In this document: in pieces, positions 1 to 5,126 of the stretch
Layout of the letters: the number at the start of each line of letters is the position of its first letter
Numbering within the stretch: the stretch's first letter is position 1
NCBI GenBank assembly: GCA_018262385.1
Contig: JAGSPQ010000357.1
Coordinates: forward strand, 1-5,126
Direction: 5' to 3'
DNA from: Myxococcaceae bacterium
GTDB lineage: Bacteria; Myxococcota; Myxococcia; Myxococcales; Myxococcaceae
Length of the DNA: 5,126 bases
Made by a program: the position numbers and the translations under genes
The notes under the pieces: model-generated
The model's input: the letters and a program-made list of their open reading frames with translations, nothing else
The model's database searches: none
What the model was told of the DNA's origin: nothing

Positions 1-279
1 GCCGCATCGGCGCCGGCTGCGGGTCATTCGACCGTCGGCGCCTGATCAAGCTCCGGCGAGAAACGCGAGCACGAAGCGCCACCATCCCCCCGCAGCGATC
101 TCGGCTCTTCGAAGCGGCGCGACGATCCGGTGTGCTATCGCGTGACGATGTTGGCCCCCCCCTGTCGATTTCCGTTCTGACCGGCCTGATGGCCCTCAAC
201 CAGGGCTCGCTGCGCTGCAAGCCGGGCAGGGCGACCGCGTCCTTCCTTCGCTGCCCCGCGCCGCGCGAGTAGTCCGACG
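1..279. other. Upstream region without an assignable gene
   Basis: Two plus-strand frames are open at the left edge. One ends at a TGA at 43-45 and reads AASAPAAGHSTVGA, which could be the Ala-rich C-terminus of a gene lying mostly outside the window. The other is open from position 3 to a TAG at 270-272 and ends 7 bp before the next gene. It is Arg-rich in its first half and resembles no family I know, although its third codon positions are mostly G or C after about position 165. No clear promoter, terminator or RNA gene is visible. A run of eight C at about 155-163 and a TTCGAA palindrome near 113-118 are the only other local features, and I attach no function to them. Confidence 0.35.
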
Positions 280-1419
280 ATGCGCGCGCGAGAGCTCTTC
301 GAGCGGCAGCAGGCGCAGGGGCGGTTCCCCGGGGGCCAGCTGGTCGTTCGTCATCGCGGCCAGGTCGTGCTCGAGGTCGCGATCGGCATCGCGCGCGGCT
401 TTCGGCCGGACGAGCACGCGCAACCGGTGGCGGTGACGCCGGCGACGCGGTTCAGCGTGTTCTCCGCGAGCAAGCCGGTGGTGGCGCTCGCCCTCGCGAT
501 GTTGGAAGAGCGCGGCGCGGTCGACGTCTGTGCGCCCGTCGCTCATTACTTTCCGGAGTTCGCCGCAAACGGGAAGGCCGAGATCACCGTGCTCGACGTG
601 CTCACCCACCGGGCCGGGGTGTTCACTCCTGCGCTGATCGCGAGCCCGCGCGACTGGGGAATCCCCGAGCGGGTGCGCTCGGCGCTGATCGAAGCGAGCC
701 CGCGATGGCCCCGCGGCACGCTCGCGTACATGCCCTACGAGTACGGCTGGATTCTGGCCGAGGTCGTGCTGGGCGCGACGGGGCGCAGTCTCGACGCGTT
801 CGTCCACTCCGAGATCTCGGGCCCCGCCGGGATTCCCGGCCTGCGCTTCGGCGCCACCCCGGAAGAGCTGCCGGCGATCGCACGAACCTATTGGCTGGGC
901 ACCCGGCAGGTGCACGTCGCGGGAGTCGAGCTGTCGCGCAGCTTCGAGCACGACAACAACCTGCCCGAGGCGGTGACGGCATTCGTCCCCGGAGCAGGAA
1001 TCGTCTGCAGCGCGGGCGACCTGGCGGCGTTCTACGAGGTGCTGGCCCACGAAGGGGTGTGTCGTTCGGGCCAGCGGCTCGTCTCGGCCGAGACCCTGCG
1101 CCGCTACACCACCGGTGGCGGGATGCGCTTCGACCGGAGCAACCGCCTCCCGCTGCGGATCGGCCGCGGCTTTCTCCTCGGCAGCCGGGGCCCGTCGATC
1201 TACGGCTGGTGGGGCACCCAGCGCTGCTTCGGACACGCGGGCGCTTTCTGCACGCTCGCGTACGCGGACCCTGATCGCGATCTCGCGGTGGCGATCGTCA
1301 CCAACGGTAACCGCGGCCCCTACGAGAGCCTGTTCCGCTTCGCTCCGCTCGGCTCGGCGTTGCGGGCGGAAGGTGATCGCCTTGCCGTCGCCGGAGCAAG
1401 GTCAGAGGCCTCGCGGTAG
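280..1419 (+). CDS. Serine hydrolase, beta-lactamase / class VIII esterase (EstB-like) family
   Basis: This 379-residue protein has the order and spacing of the serine beta-lactamase-related fold. The nucleophile motif S62-A-S-K65 lies in FSVFSASKPVVALAL. The family's catalytic Tyr is best matched by Y150 in LAYMPYEYGWILAEVV, the place where relatives carry YHP..xGW. The third motif is H319-A-G321 in CFGHAGAF, just before the usual last strands (LAYADPDRDLAVAIVTNG). The family hallmarks LTHRAGV (about 108-114) and PGAGIVCSAGDLAAFYEVL (about 237-255) are also present. Length is normal for EstB-like proteins. No signal peptide is visible, so a cytosolic esterase or amidase acting on small esters is more likely than a periplasmic antibiotic-degrading enzyme; the substrate cannot be read from sequence. 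ATG 280 is the first start codon after an in-frame TGA at 187-189, with only a weak Shine-Dalgarno. The next gene starts 105 bp downstream. Confidence 0.92.
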   Translation: MRARELFERQQAQGRFPGGQLVVRHRGQVVLEVAIGIARGFRPDEHAQPVAVTPATRFSVFSASKPVVALALAMLEERGAVDVCAPVAHYFPEFAANGKAEITVLDVLTHRAGVFTPALIASPRDWGIPERVRSALIEASPRWPRGTLAYMPYEYGWILAEVVLGATGRSLDAFVHSEISGPAGIPGLRFGATPEELPAIARTYWLGTRQVHVAGVELSRSFEHDNNLPEAVTAFVPGAGIVCSAGDLAAFYEVLAHEGVCRSGQRLVSAETLRRYTTGGGMRFDRSNRLPLRIGRGFLLGSRGPSIYGWWGTQRCFGHAGAFCTLAYADPDRDLAVAIVTNGNRGPYESLFRFAPLGSALRAEGDRLAVAGARSEASR

Positions 1420-1504
1420 CCGGCAGTTCCGTCCGCAGCGGAAGCGGGCCTCGGGGCAGCTTGAACCCTCCACCGCGCGCAGTTACTGTTCGCGATCCAT
1501 CGAT

Positions 1505-1519
1505 CGAGGTGTTCCCTCG
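1505..1519 (+). promoter_or_regulatory. Probable ribosome binding site inside a small hairpin
   Basis: GAGG at 1506-1509 is the only Shine-Dalgarno-like stretch before the ATG at 1525, but its 15-nt spacing is long. The same bases form the left arm of a 5-bp inverted repeat (CGAGG 1505-1509, loop TGTTC, CCTCG 1515-1519). Folding in the mRNA would hide the GAGG. This may be chance in such GC-rich DNA. The alternative starts at ATG 1540 and ATG 1546 have no better site. Confidence 0.2.
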
Positions 1520-1524
1520 CCGCA

Positions 1525-3324
1525 ATGGGCTCCCCCACAATGATCATGTCGCCGAGTCGCTGGCTGCTTGTTCCGTTGATCTTCGCCGGCTGCACGATTC
1601 CGCTGCTGTCGTCGGAGCAGAACAACTCTCAGGCAGATGGGGGCTCCACCGACGGCGGGTCGACGGTGGTGATCACGTCCACCGAGCAGACCCGGGCCGC
1701 GCTCCTGGGCAAGTGGCGAATCAAAGACGGCAATGACTGGCACCTCGTCTTCGCCGAGAAGGCCGATGGGACCCTCACCTTCGCGTTCTTCATCGACGGC
1801 ACCTGCCAGACTGCGACGTCCACGAGCATCAGCGGTTGTCCCGGTGTCAGCGAACGGCCGGTGACCGTCTCGGGACGGGTCGTCTCGCTCCAGGACCAGA
1901 TCACGCTCGCGGTGGTCGGCAATGCGCCCAGAGGCGGCGTCAGCAGCACCCGCAAGCTGACGATCTCCACCGACGGCACGTTCCTCACCGAGTACTCGTG
2001 GTCCATTGGCTGGGACAGCACCGTCTGGCACGCGAGCCACGTCTGGGTGAAGGACGAGGCGAAGCCCAACTGTCAGAACAACTGGGAGTGCCGCAGCTCC
2101 ACCGACGGATACTCGCTCAGCTGCGGCGTGCAGAAGGTGTGCGCGCCCATCTACTGCACCAGCGACTCGATGTGCCCGCCCGAAACCCGGTGCGATGAAC
2201 AGGGCGAAGTGTCGGCGCGCCCGCGGATCTGCCTGGGGCTCCCGGGGTGGGCGAGCTGCGTGGCGGACCTCACCTCGAACCCGGACCATTGCGGCGCGTG
2301 CGGACACAGCTGCCAGGGCGGCGCCTGCCTGATGAGCAAGTGCCAGCCCGTGACGCTCGCGACGGTGCCGCAGACCTTCTCGGTGTCCCAGCTGTGGTCA
2401 ACGCCGAGCTCGGTGCTGCTGAGCGGCCACGGAACCGACGGGGTCGAGATCCACCGCGTCCCTCGCACCGGTGGAGCCGTCACGAAGGTGCTGGGAATGC
2501 GGACGGGCAGCACCACTGAGGATTGGATGCTCGGTGCGCCCGCGTTCTTGTCTCCGCACATCTATTGGATCCAGGCCAGGCCCCAGGGAGCGGACCCCCT
2601 CTTCGAGTCCAGGTTGATGCGGCGAAACGCCGATACCGGAACCGACGAGGAACTGGGCTCCGGATTCTTCGGTGACTCCCAGCAGATCTCGGTCAGCGAA
2701 GCAGGCGTGGCGTTCGTGCAGCGGCTCAGGGGCGGGCCGGATGGCAAGGGCGGGTTGTTGCCCGACACCCGCCGACTCTCGATCTGGAGCGCCACCACCC
2801 GAACGATCACCACCCGGGAGATGTTCGGAGACTTCGCGTATGGCGGGCAGCTCTTCAGCACCGGCGTCGTGCGGAAGGCATCCACCGGCCTGACCTTCCA
2901 GCCTTACGATGGCTCGGCACCCCGCACCTTCCCGGGCAGTACCTTCGGTGCCAGCCTGGGCGAGAGTGCAGGCTTCTGGCTGTGGCAGGGGCCCACCCAC
3001 CCGGCCGCCGGCGGAACGCTGTACTTCGGCCCCACCGGGGTATCGGTCTCTACCCTCGGGTATCCGATCGGCGGCTATTCGTTTGCTCACCTCGATGTGA
3101 TCACGCCCGGACCCCAGCTCGACGCCGGCCCTTCCCCGATCAACGGCATGCCGTATCTGGCCGGAGTCTTGATGATCAGGCTCAGCGCGATCATGGAGCT
3201 GTCTCTGTCCGGCATGAAGCAATACATCGAGCTGCCCGCCGCGCCCTCGCTGCTGGTCGCCGACGGGCGCACCGTCTTCATCTACGTCGAGAGCGACGGG
3301 ACGATCCTGGGGCTGGCCCGGTAG
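1525..3324 (+). CDS. Cysteine-rich lipoprotein with C-terminal propeller-like region
   Basis: This 599-residue protein starts with a lipoprotein signal (RWLLVPLIFAGC). The likely lipidated residue is Cys23, although Phe at -3 is unusual for a lipobox. A low-complexity tether follows (ADGGSTDGGST, about 37-47). Residues 57-176 look like a small beta domain opening with LLGKWRIKDGNDWHLVF, with one possible disulfide pair, C94 and C105. Residues 183-273 carry 14 cysteines, ending in HCGACGHSC and then GGACLMSKC. This spacing is common in secreted or surface proteins of Myxococcota. From about 277 to 599 there are no cysteines. This part has blade-like units such as EIHRVPRTGGAVTKVLG, HIYWIQ, RLSIWSATTRTITTREM and LLVADGRTVFIYVESDGT, which suggests a beta-propeller. 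The expected location is the outer membrane, possibly facing out. Its binding partner is unknown and I see no enzymatic motif. ATG 1525 is the longest choice; starts at 1540 or 1546 would keep the signal peptide. Confidence 0.87.
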   Translation: MGSPTMIMSPSRWLLVPLIFAGCTIPLLSSEQNNSQADGGSTDGGSTVVITSTEQTRAALLGKWRIKDGNDWHLVFAEKADGTLTFAFFIDGTCQTATSTSISGCPGVSERPVTVSGRVVSLQDQITLAVVGNAPRGGVSSTRKLTISTDGTFLTEYSWSIGWDSTVWHASHVWVKDEAKPNCQNNWECRSSTDGYSLSCGVQKVCAPIYCTSDSMCPPETRCDEQGEVSARPRICLGLPGWASCVADLTSNPDHCGACGHSCQGGACLMSKCQPVTLATVPQTFSVSQLWSTPSSVLLSGHGTDGVEIHRVPRTGGAVTKVLGMRTGSTTEDWMLGAPAFLSPHIYWIQARPQGADPLFESRLMRRNADTGTDEELGSGFFGDSQQISVSEAGVAFVQRLRGGPDGKGGLLPDTRRLSIWSATTRTITTREMFGDFAYGGQLFSTGVVRKASTGLTFQPYDGSAPRTFPGSTFGASLGESAGFWLWQGPTHPAAGGTLYFGPTGVSVSTLGYPIGGYSFAHLDVITPGPQLDAGPSPINGMPYLAGVLMIRLSAIMELSLSGMKQYIELPAAPSLLVADGRTVFIYVESDGTILGLAR

Positions 3325-3336
3325 TCGGGTCTAGCC
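3311..3336. terminator. Possible bidirectional terminator hairpin over two convergent stops
   Basis: CCCG (3317-3320) pairs with CGGG (3326-3329) across a 5-base loop. Outside it, GGCT (3311-3314) pairs with AGCC (3333-3336) around a small internal loop. The structure spans the TAG of the plus-strand lipoprotein gene (3322-3324) and the TAG of the minus-strand frame (3331-3333). Neither side has a T-run, so it is not a classical intrinsic terminator, and the stems are short. Confidence 0.27.
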
Positions 3337-3552
3337 GTCGTAGGTCCAGGGTTCGGCGGTCTTTCCTGACTTGATGTGGCGCAGCAGGGCTTGCGGAACG
3401 ATCACGCTCCATCGGGAGAAGATCGCACCGCCCTTCGTTCGGTCTCGGCTGTCGAAGTAGCGGAGGGCGCGCGGCACTCGCACGGGTTGGTAGTCGTGGA
3501 GCGCGGGCCGCGGAAGCCGTTGCCGGCGCGTACTTAACCAGAAAACGTCCAA
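3331..3552 (-). CDS. Small hypothetical protein or 3' gene remnant
   Basis: This minus-strand frame of 73 codons opens with TTG at 3552, directly after an in-frame TAG; GTG codons at 3483 and 3477 are alternative starts. Its last 50 residues look like genuine protein: VPRALRYFDSRDRTKGG, AIFSRWSVIVPQALLRHIKS and a GKTAEPWTYDG tail. In that part most third codon positions are G or C, as in the main genes. I do not recognise a family. It converges on the lipoprotein gene with only 6 bp between the stops, as real neighbours often do. There is no clear Shine-Dalgarno before TTG 3552, and an inverted repeat sits right at the start. It may be a short gene, the surviving 3' end of a longer gene whose front was lost, or a chance frame. 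No signal peptide or membrane segment is visible. Confidence 0.37.
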   Translation of the reverse strand: MDVFWLSTRRQRLPRPALHDYQPVRVPRALRYFDSRDRTKGGAIFSRWSVIVPQALLRHIKSGKTAEPWTYDG

Positions 3553-3574
3553 GCCCTAAGGAGTCATTAGGGCT
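3552..3574. repeat. Perfect 8-bp inverted repeat with 7-base loop
   Basis: AGCCCTAA (3552-3559) is the exact reverse complement of TTAGGGCT (3567-3574), with GGAGTCA between them. It lies in the most A/T-rich stretch of the window (about 3530-3570), just upstream of the minus-strand frame ending at 3331. It could be an operator for a dimeric regulator, an RNA hairpin, or one end or junction of an old insertion. No T-run follows on either strand. The repeat itself is certain; its role is not. Confidence 0.6.
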
Positions 3575-3831
3575 AACGCGTCACCGCGTAAAGTTCGCCC
3601 TGGCCGCGTTCCCCCGGGCCCCCAGCCTCGCACCTGCGTCTGGCGGTTCGTTCTTCTTCGCCTTGACCGACCCTGGGCCTGGAAGTCTCGAGTGAGGCGC
3701 GTTGCAAGCCCCCGAGTTGCCTCGGTCTTGGCGGCTACGAGCAATTCGCTACTGGCGCCCCGGCTTCCCTCCACAGACGCAAACGTCGAACCCACGCCCC
3801 GATGGCACCCTTCGTGCTTCGTGGACGAACC
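3553..3831. other. Intergenic spacer upstream of the second lipoprotein gene
   Basis: Apart from the inverted repeats at its left end, no gene is supported here. A TTGACC at 3663-3668 resembles a -35 box, but at 17 bp spacing it is followed only by TCTCGA, a poor -10 box, so a sigma-70 type promoter is weak at best. A GC-rich 5-bp hairpin, CCGAG-ttgc-CTCGG, lies at 3712-3725. A frame open antisense to the next gene runs into this spacer and stops at 3556, but its Arg/Gly-rich sequence looks non-coding. The promoter of the gene at 3832 is presumably here, and I cannot place it. Confidence 0.4.
3576..3589. repeat. Short inverted repeat ACGCG-tcac-CGCGT
   Basis: A 5-bp inverted repeat with a 4-base loop lies one base after the 8-bp repeat ending at 3574. 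Alone it could be chance. Side by side, the two make a 38-bp stretch of dyad symmetry in an otherwise gene-free spacer. Confidence 0.4.
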
Positions 3832-4899
3832 GTGAAGACCTCGGTTTGGGTGTCCCTCGCAATGCTGGCCGCCACCGGCTGCGCGCACGTCGGCCCCAGG
3901 ACCGTGGCGGTGGACCGTTTCGACTACAGCACGGCGATCGCGGAGTCGTGGAAGCAGCAGACGCTGCTGAACATCGTGAAGACGCGGTACGTGGATTTCC
4001 CGGTCTTCGTGGAAGTGTCGTCCATCGTCAGCGGCTACTCGATGCAGACCGGCGTCAACCTCGGCGGCACCCTCTCTCTGGAAGCCGTCCCCGGCACGTT
4101 CGCGGCGGTCGGTGGACAGGCCATCTACACCGACCGGCCCACCGTCACTTACGTGCCGATGACCGGGGAGAAGTTCCTGCGCGGGCTGATCACGCCAATT
4201 GATCCGAAGAACGTCTTCTTTCTGCTTCAGACCGGCTACGCGGCGGATTTCATCCTCGGCATGTCCGTCGAGTCGCTCAATGGGGTGCGAAACCTCTCGA
4301 CGGCCGGCGGGACGGCACGGGAGGCGGACCCGGAGTTCCTGCGTGTGCTGCAGCTGCTGCGTGAGATCCAGGCGACCGGGGCGTTCGGAATGCGGGTCGA
4401 GGAGGACAAGGCAAAGGGCTCGACCGGGGTGGTGTTTTTTCGGCGAGGCGACGTCGCGCCCGAAGTCGCAGCGAAGTCCGCGGAAATCCGGCGGCTGCTC
4501 CAATTGCCTGAAGAGCCGGAGAAGTTCACCCTCGCCTATTCGCCGGCGCGCGGCACGGGCAACGAGCTCGCCGTCAACAGCCGCTCGATGCTGCAAATCA
4601 TGCAGGCGATCGGCCACTACGTGGAAGTGCCCGAGGCCCACCTGAAGGACCACAGCGCGTGGCCCTCGCTTGAAAACGCGAGCGCGATCCCGGGCCCCCA
4701 GCGGAACGTGCGGATTCACAGTGGCAAGGAGAAGCCGGCGACCTCTTTTGCTGCCGTGCCCTACCGCGGCTTCTGGTTCTGGGTGGAAAACGGCGACCTG
4801 CAGACCAAGCGCGCGCTCACCGTCGTCATGTTCTTCTTCACGCTGGCGGAAACCGGCAGCCCGGAGAAACTTCCGCTGGTCACCATCCCGGCGCAATAG
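3832..4899 (+). CDS. Conserved lipoprotein of unknown function
   Basis: From GTG 3832 this is a 355-residue protein with a compact lipoprotein signal, MKTSVWVSLAMLAATGC, and probable lipidation at Cys17. An ATG at 3802 adds ten residues (MAPFVLRGRT) but has no ribosome site. GTG 3832 has a GGA at 3823-3825 and gives a textbook n-region, so I prefer it. From memory, the body matches a recurring family of uncharacterised proteobacterial lipoproteins. The signature blocks are SWKQQTLLNIVKTRYVDFPV then FVEVSSIVSGYS (about 39-70), YTDRPTVTYVPMTGEKF with LITPI (about 99-123), NSRSMLQIMQAIGHYVEVP (about 249-267), YRGFWFWVENGDLQTKRAL (about 311-329) and LPLVTIPA at the end. A hydrophobic stretch VVMFFFTLAETG (about 331-342) is probably buried rather than membrane-spanning. 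No catalytic motif is visible and no neighbour suggests a pathway. It appears full length and intact. Confidence 0.9.
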   Translation: MKTSVWVSLAMLAATGCAHVGPRTVAVDRFDYSTAIAESWKQQTLLNIVKTRYVDFPVFVEVSSIVSGYSMQTGVNLGGTLSLEAVPGTFAAVGGQAIYTDRPTVTYVPMTGEKFLRGLITPIDPKNVFFLLQTGYAADFILGMSVESLNGVRNLSTAGGTAREADPEFLRVLQLLREIQATGAFGMRVEEDKAKGSTGVVFFRRGDVAPEVAAKSAEIRRLLQLPEEPEKFTLAYSPARGTGNELAVNSRSMLQIMQAIGHYVEVPEAHLKDHSAWPSLENASAIPGPQRNVRIHSGKEKPATSFAAVPYRGFWFWVENGDLQTKRALTVVMFFFTLAETGSPEKLPLVTIPAQ

Positions 4900-5126
4900 C
4901 CGTACGAAACGACCAGAGGGTGGCCCTCGAGCGCTGACTGCCGATAGTCAGCGTCGAGCTCCGCCTGGGGGCGCATGAAGCTCGGCGGCCCCTGCTCTGG
5001 CCTGACGAGGACTCTCGCTGCTGGGCCCAGGCGTACAGCACAGCCAGCGGCAGGCCGAAGGTCACCACGCGGAGCGCCAGCTGGGTCGGCTGCGACGACT
5101 CGAGGAAAGGTGAGGAAGAACGAACC
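4880..5126 (-). CDS. Possible 3' end of a minus-strand gene entering from the right (partial, doubtful)
   Basis: One minus-strand frame is open from the window edge to a TGA at 4882-4880, overlapping the end of the lipoprotein gene by 20 bp. Its first part (FLESSQPTQLALRVVTFGLP then LAVLYAWAQQ) has strong G/C third positions and a membrane-helix-like segment. The rest (SRGRRASCAPRRSSTLTIGS) looks out of frame. In a neighbouring minus frame the coding-like part comes later (VRPEQGPPSFMRPQAELDAD, about 5012-4953). This could be a frameshifted or decaying gene, or chance. No family is recognised. Confidence 0.2.
   Translation of the reverse strand, partial: VRSSSPFLESSQPTQLALRVVTFGLPLAVLYAWAQQRESSSGQSRGRRASCAPRRSSTLTIGSQRSRATLWSFRTAIAPGW
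4926..4958. terminator. Strong bulged hairpin downstream of the lipoprotein gene
   Basis: CTCGA (4926-4930) and CGCTGACT (4932-4939) pair with AGTCAGCG (4946-4953) and TCGAG (4954-4958). This makes a 13-bp stem with one bulged G at 4931 and the loop GCCGAT. It starts 27 bases after the TAG ending at 4899, where a 3'-end hairpin would be expected. No T-run follows on the plus strand, so it may stabilise the transcript end or act with another factor rather than be a classical intrinsic terminator. It could also be a copy of a dispersed palindromic repeat. Confidence 0.5.

Noticed and set aside
196..1236. 346-codon open frame on the minus strand opposite the hydrolase gene
   Set aside because: Its Arg, Ala, Gly and His-rich sequence is typical of an antisense shadow in GC-rich DNA, and the plus strand has clear catalytic motifs.
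1427..1443. TTCCG...CGGAA hairpin 7 bases after the hydrolase stop, considered as a terminator
   Set aside because: Only 5 bp with a 7-base loop and no T-run; expected by chance at this GC content.
1483..2307. 274-codon minus-strand frame opposite the Cys-rich lipoprotein gene
   Set aside because: Arg and Gly-rich shadow, inconsistent with the clear lipobox and cysteine module on the plus strand.
2398..3222. Another 274-codon minus-strand frame opposite the same gene
   Set aside because: Same shadow composition and no domain.
3663..3691. TTGACC as a -35 box for the gene at 3832
   Set aside because: The hexamer at the right distance (TCTCGA) does not resemble a -10 box.
3702..4202. Plus-strand frame beginning before the second lipoprotein gene
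   Set aside because: It becomes Arg and His-rich where it overlaps the real gene and has no ribosome site or family match.
3556..4896. 446-codon open frame on the minus strand opposite the second lipoprotein gene
   Set aside because: It is longer than the real gene but rich in Arg, His and Gly with no recognisable domain, while the plus strand matches a known conserved family. The length follows from the G/C third-position bias.
5102..5126. Purine-rich GAGGAAAGGTGAGG as ribosome site and GTG start of a rightward gene
   Set aside because: The spacing from GAGG to the GTG at 5110 is only 4 nt and just five codons are visible before the edge.

Overview
This is a GC-rich window. Nearly all coding capacity lies in three plus-strand genes separated by short, partly structured gaps. 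The taxon is an inference. The strong G/C third-position bias, two lipoproteins, and a cysteine-rich surface-type protein with HCGACGHSC-like spacing followed by a propeller-like tail all look like Myxococcota (the former Deltaproteobacteria such as Polyangiales or Myxococcales). No rRNA, tRNA, CRISPR array, insertion sequence or complete mobile element is visible.

Layout: positions 1-279 hold no gene I can name, only the possible tail of something upstream. Positions 280-1419 encode a cytosolic serine hydrolase of the beta-lactamase / class VIII esterase fold, with its catalytic SxxK, Tyr and HxG motifs in order. Positions 1525-3324 encode a 599-residue lipoprotein. It has a lipobox, an Asp/Gly/Ser linker, a small beta-type domain, a 14-cysteine module and a cysteine-free propeller-like half. 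A short minus-strand reading frame (3331-3552) converges on it with stops 6 bp apart. It has good codon usage but looks like a remnant or a very small gene. An A/T-richer spacer follows, with a perfect 8-bp inverted repeat (3552-3574) and a second small one beside it. Positions 3832-4899 encode a second lipoprotein, from a conserved family of unknown function. A strong bulged hairpin lies 27 bp after its stop. The last about 170 bp may carry the end of a minus-strand gene entering from the right.

The three main genes point the same way, but the gaps of 105 and about 500 bp and the unrelated products do not suggest one pathway. The two lipoproteins would be anchored in the cell envelope and the hydrolase would stay in the cytosol. 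I see no convincing new multi-gene system. The points most worth a second look are the uncharacterised lipoprotein family at 3832-4899, the modular Cys-rich lipoprotein, and the structured spacer at 3325-3801 with its minus-strand frame.
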